A stretch of DNA of 60,000 nt from Bolinopsis microptera (GCF_026151205.1 NC_087073.1:19312837-19372836), one strand, 5' to 3'. Counted from the stretch's first letter, positions 22,478-33,810 are shown. Notes: generated by a model not told the origin, from the sequence alone. Numbers and translations are program-made.

Positions 22478-24612
22478 TTAGTCTGCGTCATCTGCGTCAT
22501 TTCTTTGTATTATACAACTTCGGCGGGTAATATTTCTCCATCCTTTTCGATCTGCAGCCAATCTTCTCATACAATCAATCGTGAGTCCATTACGATCCAA
22601 TCTCTGCTCAGCATCTTCAATAAATACATCATTTAAGCTCTTCCTAGGCCTGCCTCTTGATCGTTTCCCATGCTTGGGTTTCCATTCAAGTAGATAGTTA
22701 GGTAACCGATCTTCAGGCATTCTACTGACATGTCCAAACCAACGTAGCCGTTTTGTTGCTATTATGTCAGTAAGAGCAGTTATTGAAGCCCTTCTTAAAA
22801 CATCTTCATTTCTTACTCGATGGAACCACCTCACTCTCAGGATTCTGCGTAAGCAGTACTGATGGAAAGACTCTAATCTTCTTGTCTGCACTTGAGTCGT
22901 GTTCCATATCTCACTTCCATAGGTCAGAATGGTAAGAACAGCTGCGATGTAGATTCGCACTTTGTTGTTAATGCTTATGTTCTTATTCTTCCAAATGTTA
23001 TTGAGTTGGTTAAAAGCTCCGGTTGCTTTTCCAATCCTGACACTTATTTCTTTATCGATCTTGCCATCCGATGTAATTTTGGCACCCAAATAAGTGAATT
23101 GAGTGACCTGCTTTGCAGAGTTTCCATCGACAGTAATATCTATGGTCCTATTCTCTGGGAGTGGGTGCTGCGACGTATCTTTCCCAATTACCATGATCTC
23201 TGTTTTCTTTGCGTTCATCTTTAAACCCCCAAGCCCACAGTATTTCGCAATATTGTCCGTTGTTTCTTGCAGTCCCTCGACAGTGTCATCCATGCCTGCT
23301 ATGTCATCAGCATAGTCCAAATCAATGACACATTTTTCCGGTTGTCTGGAACTTTGTCTGTACTGAAGAGTAAAACCACGCGATATATTTTTAAACTTCT
23401 CGGCAAGTTCTAATCCCCAGTTAAGTACAAGGTTGAAAATGGGAGGCCCTTGCACATCACCTTGTCCAGTCCCCGAATCGACATCAAACCATCTTGTCAA
23501 TTCCCCATTGACACGAACTGCACTTTCAGTTGCTCTAAAGAACGCTTTGAAAACATTGATGTATTTTGTTGGAAGACCATAATGTTCAAAAGCTTTCCAA
23601 ATAAAGTCACGATTGATTGAATCAAAAGCAGCTTTAAAATCAATAAAGTTTATATACAAAGGGACGTTGAATTCTATACAATTGTGTATTATACAATGAA
23701 GGGAGTATAGCTGATCTATACAAGAACGGTTTCTCCTGAAACCACACTGATTTTCTCTAAGTAACTTTTCAAGCCCATTACTTAGTCTTTTTAACAACAC
23801 GATTTGAAATAACTTCGATACGGTGGAGCGTAGAGTTATCCCTCTGTTGTTGTTGCAATATGTGAGGTCCCCTTTCTTTGGGATGATGGTGATGATTCCT
23901 TTCCTCCAATCACTAGGAATATCCTCACTTTTCCATACAGTTTCAAACAAATCTTTTAACCAAGGCAGAAGTCCAGGAGAACCGTACTTTAACTGCTCAT
24001 TTGAAATTTCATCAATTCCAGCACTTTTGTAGTTCTTCAACTTCTTGATAGCTTCCTCAATTTCAAACAAGGACGGTGGCTCATCATCATTACTAAGATA
24101 TTCAAAAGAAAGTACCTTTTCGTCCTCATCCAATAGAGAGAAATCCACCGCATCTGCTGCTGGCGTCAAGAGTTCTTCAAAATATTCGGCCCAGCGATGT
24201 GACTGAGCTTCGGGATCTGATATAAGTGTCCCATTCTTATCCCGCACTGCCGCAGATCTGTTTACTCTCTTGTTTGTAAGGGATTTTATTTTCTGCCAAA
24301 CATCTCTTTGTTGACCCTGCTTGGCAGCCTCTTCCAATTCCTCAGCTACTCTAACAGCCCAGGCATTATCATCTCTTTTACAGTTCTGCCTAACAAGACC
24401 GTTAATCTGCGAGTACTTAGCACGATTCTCAGCAGTACTAGGTTTCTTTTTAATCTCACCTCGTTCTTTTAGGAGATTCTTAGTATCCTTTGAGAGATGT
24501 TCTGTTTTCTTTTTCCGGCCCCTTTCACCCAGAACTTCAAACGAGATATCAGTTATAATGTCTCTCAATTTCTTCCATTGTTCTTCTAAAGGAGAGTTTC
24601 CAAGCTCCTGAT
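22478..24612 (-). mobile_element. RTE-like LINE, 5'-truncated, long open ORF
   Basis: About 710 codons without a stop, from near 24612 to the stop at 22478. It contains RT motifs: GFRRNRSCIDQ, FIDFKAAFDSINR, GTGQGDVQGPP, the catalytic DYADD, and TYLGAKI. The post-RT part includes LTYGSEIWN, RRILRVRWFHRV, RLRWFGHVSRMPEDRLP and a basic GKRSRGRPRKS stretch. These are typical of RTE-type elements. The endonuclease is missing, so the copy was truncated at insertion near 24612. The 3' flank shows two copies of ATGTAAC, a likely short tail. An uninterrupted frame suggests a young copy. Confidence 0.85.
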
Positions 24613-24840
24613 CGTTGGTATAGTATTTATTTAGTATTTATATGTAGTATATAGTATTTATAGTATAGCAAATACACACTGATTACTAATTTTATAGATT
24701 AAAGATTTACGAAACTGAAAGTTGTTAATTTCCACTCCTACTAATTCCTAAGTATTATTGTTCCTAAGTTTTGTTAAGTTATCAACCTGTAAATTTAACC
24801 TATTAATATGACTATCTGTATGACTTTCTTGAGCCCAGTA
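24613..24840. other. Gap between two minus-strand LINEs
   Basis: AT-rich sequence with several TAGTATTTA-type repeats near 24620-24660. No gene seen. Confidence 0.4.
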
Positions 24841-24844
24841 GATA

Positions 24845-24884
24845 GATTAGATTAGATTAGATTAGATTAGATTAGATTAGATTA
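24845..24884 (-). repeat. Pentanucleotide 3' tail of element A
   Basis: Eight perfect copies of GATTA on the plus strand (TAATC on the element strand) mark the 3' terminus of the LINE, as in CR1/L2-type elements that end in short microsatellites. Confidence 0.8.
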
Positions 24885-25651
24885 AGAATAATGACATAAA
24901 CATCATCACTAGTTTTAAACATTCTTTCTGATTTCCTCATTATCAGAACTGTGAACATTTCACAGCCTTCGTCATTAAAAAACAAACAAATTCTATAACT
25001 AACATAATTGTCATAATTTATTTACATATAAAAAAGTTTAAAAAGTTAAAAACCGTTAATTTAAAAAATAAATAAATAAAAACAAATTCATGAGATATTT
25101 ATTCCCTTTCTCTTGGCAACACACGGATTTTTATATAAATATTGGACTTGTTGCTTCTTCTTTTCGATATAATTTACACCCTCTATTTTTGCTAAAACTA
25201 TATTTGACACTTCCCAAAAGTTGCCTGTGTCTACTAAATTATTAGTCTTTTTAAATTCTTCTAGATTAATTTTAAAATCAATAACAGACACTGAATTTCT
25301 AACAAAAGATGGCAATTTATTCCAAAAGCTGATAACACGCTCTGATAAAAAATTATTAGACAAGGTTTTAATATTTCCATCAATATTGTTAGATTTAGTG
25401 CTAACAATTTTATCTCCCGATCTACTTAAATTGAAAATATCTTTTCCATACTCAACCAATCCATTTACAATTTTGTAGGCTTCAATCAAATCTCCTCTAA
25501 CCCGTCTCTCTGCGAGTGTTGTAATCTGTAAGGCATCCAACCTTTCACTGTAAGGAAGTGTTCCAATATCATCAATAAGGCGTGTGAACCTTCTCTGGAC
25601 ATTTTCCAGTTCAATGATAGTAGCCCAATTCCCATGGCAGGCAGGTACCTT

Positions 25652-26013
25652 CTTCAGATTTGAAATGGTCGAAACATATTAAAAGTTGTATTAGTAAAGC
25701 AAACAGTATGATTGCATGGGTTACAAGGAATCTCATTATAAGAGAAATTAATGTTATGAGAAATGTTTATAAAACTATAATAAGACCCCACTTGGAGTAT
25801 TGTGCTCAGTTGTGGTCTCCACCTGCAGGTGGAGACCACAACTGACCACAACTGAGCACAATACTCCAAGTGGGGTCTTATTATAGTTTTATAAACATTT
25901 CTCATAACATTAATTTCTCTTATAATGAGATTCCTTGTAACCCATGCAATCATACTGTTTGCTTTACTAATACAACTTTTAATATGTTTCGACCATTTCA
26001 AATCTGAAGAAGT
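25652..26013. repeat. Inverted duplication of about 180 bp inside element A RT
   Basis: The segment 25652-25827 is an inverted copy of 25828-26013, centred on CCTGCAGG. Both arms encode the same RT peptide (SCISKANSMIAWVTRN...) on opposite strands. The right arm has an extra ACCACAACTG tandem. The LINE sequence outside continues across it, so the duplication arose in place. Confidence 0.9.
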
Positions 26014-26758
26014 TAAAACTCCAAGATCTTTCTCTGCTTCAATACATTCAAGTGTAACACCACTAAATACATATTCTTGAAGGGGATTTTCATTAAATGG
26101 AACATGCATTATTTTGCATTTGCTAGGATTAAACTTTAACAGCCACACATTTTGCCAGTTTTGCAAGCTTTCTAACATATTGAAAGTGCTTTCAGTGTCA
26201 TTGGCATCCATAATAACTTTAAGATCATCTGCAAACAGTTTTGATATACCATTAATACAATCAGGCAAGTCATTGATAAAAATGACAAACAATAAAGGAC
26301 CTAAAACAGACCCTTGTGGGACGCCTGATAAAACATCACGAAGGTAGGAATATGCTCCACCAACAAATGTCTTAAATCTTCTTCCAGATAAAAAGTCTTT
26401 CACAATATCTAAAGTGTTACCACTTATACCCAAATTTCTCATTTTTGTAAGTAGTCTATATATTTTAATACTTTCAACACTACTATATAACAAATAATTT
26501 GAGGACCCCCAGTGGGAACTAATGCCTCGGTAAATGTAACGACCATTACAGGTTGTATGTCAATGTAAATGGTTGTTGCACGATAAAGTTATCTTAAAGA
26601 CATCCTAAGGACTATCAGACATCGGTTTTTAAAGCAGTTTACTCCCATCTATCACCTAAAGATTATCAGACATCACTTATCGTTATCCTCCGGAGTGCTA
26701 CAAAGGTACTGTAATCATTAACTAAATTTCGAACAGTAGCATCTTTTTGTGATAAACT

Positions 26759-28411
26759 ATGTCTAGAATACCAGTTGGCTCAAGACATTACAATCTGAGA
26801 TATCGAGGGAATTCTGTTAAATTCCCCAGCAACGGCTCTTGTCCTACTGATAAATGTTCAAATTGTTTAACTCTATTAAGAGAGAATGATAGTCTTCGTC
26901 GGCAAATTTCTTTTCTCTATAAACAATTATCAGAAAGTGACAGTGCACTCAAAGTTCCCCTCAGCGATGGTTCACTTATCCCTGTATTGCCCCAGGTACC
27001 TGATCACTGTGAACATTCTATCAATGTTCCCCTCAGTAATAGGTCATCCTCGCATCTTGTTTCTGAGTTAACCCAAGAGCTATCCAAATTAGCAGAAGAC
27101 AGTGAACATTCAGCAGAAATTATCAATTTGGAAAATCCCAAAAACTCTGTAAATGGTGACAATGATGTGACCAACTCTATCAATCCATACCAAGATTTGA
27201 GTCGAGGAGTTTTTCAGTTTGTTGACACTGCCAAGTTAGATATAGAAACCCACTATACTCATAAGTTTAAGAATAGGGCAGTTGCATATTACGGGGACTT
27301 TCCCTACGCTTACAATGGAGGGTTTCATAACACAAGGCCAGTAGCAGACAATCCATACCTAAAGTCTATTCTAGAACGCTTACGCTCACAGTTCCCAAAA
27401 TTGAAATTCAATAGTGCTATGATTACCAAGTATAGAAATGGTCAGCAAGGAATTCCCTTTCACTCGGATGACGAGAGGTCAATTTCACCAGGCTCCATGA
27501 TCTCCACCATCTCTTTAAGGGCTACTAGAGTCCTAAGCTTCAGATCCAAACTTAGAGCTCATATTGCTGACCTCACCCTCTCCCATGGTGACATAATGAA
27601 TATGACCAGACAATCCCAGACCAGCTTTGAACACAGCCTCATCCAGGACAAGTCTGAAACCATGAGAATAAGCATTACTCTGCGCCTAATTGATGGCAGC
27701 GCAACCTTATCTACTCTGTCTGATGTTTCCAGTCAAGTTAAGAACACTGAACCCTCGGCCCCTAAGACTAGATCAATAGAACATTCTGGTAAATCTTTGT
27801 GTGTCTACATTAGCTCTAGTATGTTCTCCAAATTAGAGGGAGAAAAGCTATCGTCCAAACATCATGAGGCACATGTATTCAGCTACCCTGGTGCCACAGC
27901 CAATGCAATCAATGAACGGTTTCAATCAGATGTAAGAAAAGACACTCTTAATACCAATAATGCGAAAAGCATTGTACTTATGTGTGGTACAAATGACGTG
28001 GACTCTATCCTGAACAGCCCTCGCAACATGAGGACTAAACTTCTGTGCCCTGATAGTTTTTCTGGTGATGCTAGAGCTCTTGACTTTACAAACAATTGTA
28101 TTGAAAAACTTGTACTTTTCCTTCACAAGTGGGCACCTGGAGCTGATATTAAAATTGTTAACTTATTACCTCGGGAGAGTTTCTCCAGAAACAAGGTTAT
28201 AACTGATATCAATGAGTGTATATCAAATCTGCAAAGAAAATACACCTATGTAAAACTGCTCTCAACCGAGACAAATCGTTTCTTGTTTAGTGATAAGAAA
28301 GGCTTTAGAAAATCGTCATTTTTTAGTAGTTATGGAGAGGATAATGTCCATCTCAATGATTATGGCATAGTTAAATTAGCAAGGCACTTGAAGTATCATG
28401 CACACCATTAG
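26759..28411 (+). CDS. LINE ORF1 with AlkB 2OG-Fe(II) oxygenase and SGNH-hydrolase domains
   Basis: 550 aa. Residues 1-70: basic start (HYNLRYRG), a CxxC pair and a short coiled coil. Residues about 150-315 match the AlkB fold: KYRNGQQGIPFHSDDE supplies the iron-binding H235-x-D237, LSHGDIMNMTRQSQTSFEHSL supplies H292, and R303-x5-R309 (RISITLR) is the 2-oxoglutarate-binding signature. AlkB enzymes oxidatively demethylate alkylated bases in DNA or RNA. Residues about 340-550 are an SGNH/GDSL hydrolase-like domain with GTND (410-413) and D528-x-x-H531 (DNVHLN); the usual GDS nucleophile block reads ISSSM instead. Esterase domains are known in CR1-type ORF1 proteins; the added AlkB domain is unusual. 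Function in retrotransposition is inferred. Confidence 0.85.
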   Translation: MSRIPVGSRHYNLRYRGNSVKFPSNGSCPTDKCSNCLTLLRENDSLRRQISFLYKQLSESDSALKVPLSDGSLIPVLPQVPDHCEHSINVPLSNRSSSHLVSELTQELSKLAEDSEHSAEIINLENPKNSVNGDNDVTNSINPYQDLSRGVFQFVDTAKLDIETHYTHKFKNRAVAYYGDFPYAYNGGFHNTRPVADNPYLKSILERLRSQFPKLKFNSAMITKYRNGQQGIPFHSDDERSISPGSMISTISLRATRVLSFRSKLRAHIADLTLSHGDIMNMTRQSQTSFEHSLIQDKSETMRISITLRLIDGSATLSTLSDVSSQVKNTEPSAPKTRSIEHSGKSLCVYISSSMFSKLEGEKLSSKHHEAHVFSYPGATANAINERFQSDVRKDTLNTNNAKSIVLMCGTNDVDSILNSPRNMRTKLLCPDSFSGDARALDFTNNCIEKLVLFLHKWAPGADIKIVNLLPRESFSRNKVITDINECISNLQRKYTYVKLLSTETNRFLFSDKKGFRKSSFFSSYGEDNVHLNDYGIVKLARHLKYHAHH

Positions 28412-28566
28412 AATACTGCTGAATACTGACATAACACTCCTACCATCAGTTTTATTTTTACAGTACGACATCCAGACAAATACAACCTGCTTTTATTCTG
28501 TTTTTTAGTTTAAACACAACTTTACAACTTTTATTCATTCCATTGTGAATTAATAAGATTCACAAG

Positions 28567-30046
28567 ATGACAAATTTTAATAATGCAGCTGATAGGTTTC
28601 ACAACCTCTGCATTGGTCATTGTAACATTCAAGGAGGGCTTCTCAATTTAGCTAAAAGTAATGAACTTTCCCAACTTATTAGAGATCATAAATTAGACAT
28701 ACTTTCCCTAAATGAGATGAATCCTAATGATACTATTGACACAGACACCATAAATATTCCTTCCTCCTTCAACCTTATGCGATGCGACAGGCCAAACAGT
28801 TCTAGGGGTGGTTGTGGCTTAATGATAAACAAAAAACTAGCTTACACAGAATTAGTTATGGATAGTAAGCTTGATAACATTGAAGCATTATGGGTGAAGC
28901 TTAAGAATAGCAAGATCAATGTTTGCTGCTTCTATCGCTCTGGAAATTATTGCAGTGTTGATAACTTTATTGAATACATTCATTTTTGCATGAAAAAATT
29001 GAATGGGAAAAAGGTTATCTGGATTGGGGATATAAACATTGACCAGAATAATATCTCATCCACCCAGTACAAAAAATTAGATATGACCTTGAGATGTTAC
29101 AATCTAGTTCAAACCATTCAAGGGATAACTAGAGTTGCTAAACGTGGAGACAATGTTACCCAGACTACTATTGATGTAATATTCACTAACTGTTATGCAG
29201 ATTTTGTCCAATCTTCTGTTCTTGATGAACGTATTGGAGATCATCAAGCTATTATGTGTGAGATAGATTGTAAAGTACCTATAGCTCCTAAATTTGAGAA
29301 GGTTGAAATTAGAAATCATTGTAAACGTAATGTTAAACAATTCTTAGACTATCTAGATACCTGTTCTGATTACAGTCCACTATTGGAAAGTACAGATGTT
29401 GAAGCTATCACTGCTGGCCTTTGTCATCATATTGAACAGGCATATGCAACCTTCTTCCCTTGCAAGACCATAGAAAGGCATGAAAAGTTCATACATAAAC
29501 CTTCTACTGAACTTTTAAATGCCATTAATCATACACATTTTCTTCTAAAGAAATTCCGTAAAAAGAAGGATAAGAGAGACAATGGAAATTGCAATAAATG
29601 TGGTACATGTAGCAAATGTATAAAGTGTAATGAGGCCTGGGATTGCTACAAGATTCAGAGAAATATTAGAAATAAATTAGCTAAAACCTGCAAAAAGGCT
29701 AATGTAATCGATGATCTACAAGTTAAAAGTGCCAAGAATGATCTTAAAGGGATATGGAAAACTATCAAACTGGCATCAAATATGACCCCTGGTACAACTA
29801 ATTGTCAAACTATCAATGAGAATGATCCTGAGCTATTTAACTTTCATTTTGCAAATGTTGGATCAAGATTACAAAATCAGGCCCCCAATATTGAAAGAGT
29901 TAGTTTTACTGATTTTTTACCTCCTAGAACTTCTAATATCTCATTTGATAGATTCCAAGAAATAAATGAAACTGATATCCTAATGTATGTCGAAACGCTC
30001 AAGAATGACAAGGCCTCATATGACAATGTGCCTCTATTTTTACTTA
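28567..30046 (+). CDS. Element B ORF2, 5' part: endonuclease and start of RT
   Basis: Starts 155 bp after ORF1. The apurinic-type endonuclease has NIQGG (about residue 20), LNEM, GGCGLMI, WIGDINID, TTIDVIFTN and the final GDHQA (about 226). Residues about 341-360 form an unusual cysteine cluster (CNKCGTCSKCIKC). The linker ends in FHFANVGSRL and the first RT block, NDKASYDNVP. Element C enters after base 30046. The frame continues at 45466 for a total of 992 codons including the stop. ORF2 supplies the nicking and reverse-transcription activity for target-primed integration. Confidence 0.88.
30044..30046. repeat. Target-site duplication TTA, left of element C
   Basis: Matches TTA at 45463-45465. 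The duplication is short, but the perfect frame repair of ORF2 supports it. Confidence 0.8.
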
Positions 30047-30065
30047 TAGTAGGAGCTGTTACGGG

Positions 30066-30946
30066 GATTTTCTGCTCGATACACCAGAGTCATCAGACAT
30101 GTCTTAAAAGACGTATTTTTGGCCCCTGAATCGATTGGTGATAGTGGGAAGTGTTGAAAATGGGGTTAACCCGGTTTTATTTTGAAAAAACCGATTTTTG
30201 GCCCTAAAAATGGCCATTTTTTGAGGTTTTTTAGAAATTTCGACAGGTTAATTCAATGGAAAAGCTTAGATATTTTGGTTTCTTGTACATTTTTATTTGC
30301 CGCACTAGCTAATACCAATATAATAAGCACACACAAGAGTTAACCCGGTCAAAATTTTAAAAAACCTCCCAAAAAAACTGTTTTTTTGCGCGCTAAATTT
30401 TTTCGGCTCTTTATGCACCCACAATGAAATATTTTTGCCCACAAAGTGTTTTAATACTGTTCAATAATACTATTTGATAGTTTTTCAGCGTCAAAACAAG
30501 TTTTGAAAGCGGAAGAAAAAATTATATTTTTCGTGGAGCTGAGCACTTTGAAAATTTTTGAATAAAATCGAGCGCTACCGTAAAATTTTAGTAACCCTTC
30601 CCTGAAACTCATTTAAGTTTTTGTACCGTTAGTGTTTTGTCCTTTTCTGAAGCTCATGCCTTCTCTGGCTTAATTTCATTTAATATTGTTTAATACAGTA
30701 CAGTAAAGTGTTTTATAATAGTAGAGTGCCATTTCTAATACTTCAATGTTATATTGTTGAGATACCTTTACTTGGCTGATATCCTTCTGTTAATACAATT
30801 TCACAAATTTAGTATTGCATTGCTTATATGACTATTTGGATTTATAATTTATCGATTGTGGGTATGAATAAACTTTTGGTTCACAATCAACAATATAATG
30901 TCTACTGTGTGGTACCCTTACAAGATTAATTATAGATCTTTTGAAA
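30066..30946. other. Left subterminal region of element C
   Basis: AT-rich. Contains a self-complementary ACCGGTTTT/AAAAACCGAT-like stretch near 30160-30200. No coding frame of note. Confidence 0.5.
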
Positions 30947-31370
30947 GGAATGCCTGACTTGAACCCCCTCATCCATCACTCATTCAGTGTTGCCTGTTGG
31001 ATATGGAGGAAATCTACACCACTGATATTGTAAAGGCACTCTTCAGTACACATAAAATAGAGCACGGTGAATAATATAGATGAGTTACTGCTATCTTCTC
31101 AATGCAATTTTGAATACATGTCAGGAACACCTGACTTAAACCCCCTCATCCAAAACTCATTCAGTGTTGCCTGTTGGATATGGAGGAAATCTACACCACA
31201 AAGTGGAATATTGTAAAGGCACTCTTCAGTACACATAAAATAGAGCACGGTGAATAATATAGATTAGTTGCTGCTATCTTCTTAACATGATTTTGAATTT
31301 ATAAATAGTAGTAGAGTAAATGTCAGGAATGCCTGACTTAAACCCCCTCATCCATCACTAATTTCGAATA
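30947..31370. repeat. Short tandem array of about 177-202-bp units
   Basis: Units start near 30947, 31124 and 31326, each opening with GGAAYRCCTGACTTRAACCC. The second shares the GTTGGATATGGAGGAAATC and AAATAGAGCACGGTGAATAA blocks with the first; the third is cut short. It is unrelated to the 171-bp satellite. Confidence 0.75.
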
Positions 31371-31608
31371 AATGTATAGATGCTGCATTGAATTCATGAA
31401 GATATCATTCGTTTTGAGCAATCATTCCCTTAGCTCCCCCGTTTTTTGATTGTTTCAAAGAAGTAGTCAAATTACAATATGTATTGTTTAGTTACATCTA
31501 TTGCCAAGTTATTTAAGCCATTTCATCTCTAGTAGATTCAAATAATTTCTGTAATTCTGAATTATGTTGCTGAACAAACTTGACAATCACCATTAGAAAG
31601 AAGGTGAC

Positions 31609-31803
31609 ATGTTTATGGACCCAGAACTAGCTAAGACAGTTCTCTGTGTACATGCGGATCACTTCAAGAATCTTCTTGATGAAAGAAGCTTGTGTCGTTT
31701 GTTGAAAGACTTCAATCCGCTCACAGCCATGCAGATTAAGAAGAATTTAGATCGACATTATTTTGATAACAATGAAAACTCAAATGGTTTGATTTTTAGC
31801 TAA
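31609..31803 (+). CDS. Small hypothetical ORF in element C
   Basis: 64 codons from ATG, with a leucine- and charge-patterned helical segment (LDERSLCRLLKDFNPL). I do not recognise a family. It may be an exon remnant or chance frame. Confidence 0.2.
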   Translation: MFMDPELAKTVLCVHADHFKNLLDERSLCRLLKDFNPLTAMQIKKNLDRHYFDNNENSNGLIFS

Positions 31804-32087
31804 ATTACCATAATTATTATAATTAATTAAATACAGGCTGACAATGTTTCATTTCGAAAACTGTATCTGAATAAAGTAATTTTAACTGAATCTTAAGCTG
31901 TTCAAACAGCTTTTTTAGATGATGTTATCGATGCTGTATAAGTTGAAACCTTTTGATGATGAGAGGTACATGAACAAACCTACACTAAACAATACTACAT
32001 TCCAGCTTGGAACGAAATGAGTGGAGTTGAACGACGCCCTGTTTATCGAAACTACATCAATCAACTTTTCAACTATGCAGGTTATTA

Positions 32088-32480
32088 ATGAAATGAAATG
32101 AAATACTATTACTTTGTCGGAACTAAGTCCGATCTACGCCAGATAACCCCCTCCATATATCCCTGTCCCGCATCAGGGTTCACAGTTCCTCAATCCTCTT
32201 TTGAGTTTGTCCCAATTTCCTTCAGTAACATAGACAAGTAGCTTTGTCTTGGTCGGCCTTGCTGTGCTCTACCATGCATAGGTTTCCATAAGACTAAATC
32301 ACTGGCAAGTAGCTCAGGATGTCTGATGCAGTGTCCCGCCATTTTTAGTCTCCTGCTTCGTAACTTGTTTGACAGCCTTGGCTTGGTAGACTACCATACA
32401 AAGTTATATTGCTGACCTTGTCCTTCCATGAGATACCCAGCACCATGCGTAGCATCTTTGTGTATGTCCCGTCCAATACA
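32088..32480 (-). pseudogene. 3' end of a LINE with (CATTT)n tail, inside element C
   Basis: On the minus strand the decayed frame reads LDGTYTKMLRMVLGISWKD, then YGSLPSQ and other blocks with several stops. It ends in CATTT repeats (plus-strand 32088-32103). It is the same family as the fragment at 7576-8140, which shows the TRMLRMAL block. Confidence 0.65.
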
Positions 32481-32599
32481 AATGAAATAAATTATTTTTA
32501 TCCCGCTTATAACAACAATCAAAATTTAAAACTTATGGACGTATATCACTCATTATTATGTATCACTCTCTAACATCTTCTCCTCACTACAAATATTAC

Positions 32600-33810
32600 C
32601 ACTTCTGATATAATAATGTTTTTTTTGTGTCTTCTTTGGCTCAGGCATGGCTCCAGCTCAAAATCTTTGGGTGGGTGCAGCTTGGCGCACAGCGGGGGGG
32701 ATTTTACTCTCCTAAACGTATTTTAATATCTCCAAAACAGTCTCAATTGATTACAGAAGTCAATTGACCCTTAGTTTATACAAAATTGGACAATTTTTGT
32801 GTGAACATTTTCAAATCGTTTGGGTGGGTGCAACATCCTTTGGGTGGGTGCGCACCCACCCGAAACTACACGGTGGAGCCATGCCTGCTTTGGCTATCTG
32901 TTTCATTTCCAAGACCAACCGCTGATGGATAGCTCGATCTTCAGGTGATCGATCTGGAGAGATGAAAACAGTCTTATGATCTTCACACAGTCTCAGCTTT
33001 TTGGCATTTACTAATATCTGATGAACGGTAAGTTAGAATTACCTAGCGAAACTTTGACTGGTCTCGTCTTGTTGGCTGATTTTCTCCCAACCCAGATAGC
33101 TTCAAAATGCGGTTTTTCTTCAATCTGCTGAAAAATCACGGTAACTTTATTGCACAGTTCCTCTTCATCAGTCTCCTTCAAACCAAAGATGAGCACATTC
33201 CTACTGCGATCCTCTTCCGATACAGCATTCTGTACAACCTTTTTTAAACTCTCTTCTGCAAGCACAGGTGTATTTTTAGTCACAGCTTGACTGTATGACT
33301 TCATCTCAGCTTGGACAGTGTCTTGAACGGCGGTCTTGACGGTGGAGTGCCGAGTGCACAGATTCCAACTGCTTTGATTTAGTTTCCAGAAGTTCAGCCT
33401 GCAGCTTGATAACAGTACTTTGCGATCGGATAAGATCGCTCTTCAACTCCTCCATATCTTTCTTGTTATCCAGAAACGTACTTACATGATTATCGGTAGT
33501 CTGATACGCAGAATACAAATTACAAATGTTTTACTGAAACTGACTTCACTGGCTTTTTGAACGTTTCAACTGAAAACTCAGATTTATTGTCACTAACAGT
33601 TCGTAGCTTCCGCGAGTTCAGTGATCCAACCGTTATAGACCTCATACTCTTCAGTAATGTAGGTAGAATAAACTGACAATCTTTGAAGAGTATCCATTTC
33701 CTCCATCGTTTACTTGTACTTGTATAAAGTAAAAACACAGTACCAGCAAAATGGCAGTTGTAATGTAGCGATAAAATAGAGATAAGAGCTAGATTATCAA
33801 CACATAACAA
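32600..33810 (-). pseudogene. LINE ORF1 pseudogene in element C
   Basis: Decayed homologue of the protein at 14553-15449. It keeps EEDRSRNVLIFGLKETDEEE, KTRPVKVSL, VHQILVNAKKLR and [13 protein letters not shown]. Its coiled-coil part (about 33306-33518) is in another frame, and the C-terminal part is split by the hAT MITE. Confidence 0.75.
32642..32887. mobile_element. hAT MITE, 246 bp, perfect 8-bp target duplication
   Basis: The termini are 14-bp perfect inverted repeats (CAGGCATGGCTCCA). They are flanked by CTTTGGCT at 32634-32641 and 32888-32895. Internal GGGTGGGTGCR motifs occur near both ends. It interrupts the LINE ORF1 pseudogene. An 8-bp duplication with a CA...TG terminus is diagnostic of hAT elements. 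Confidence 0.93.

Larger units (their letters stand above)
24841..26457 (-). mobile_element. Element A, 3' half: CR1-like LINE RT C-terminal part and 3' UTR
   Basis: Minus-strand RT sequence resumes with RLLTKMRNLGISG, then SGVPQGSVLGPLLF, the catalytic LFADD, and RPHLEYCAQLWS. After an inverted duplication (25652-26013) it continues as CHGNW, VQRRFTRLI, ERVISFWNKLP and the conserved end VAKRKGINIS (stop at 25088). The 3' UTR ends in an eight-unit pentanucleotide tail. The frame at 26457 is the exact continuation of the one broken at 47866, showing that both pieces are a single LINE split by element B. Confidence 0.88.

Noticed and set aside
31609-31803. CARD or death-domain exon
   Set aside because: Helical leucine pattern only; no defining motif could be matched.
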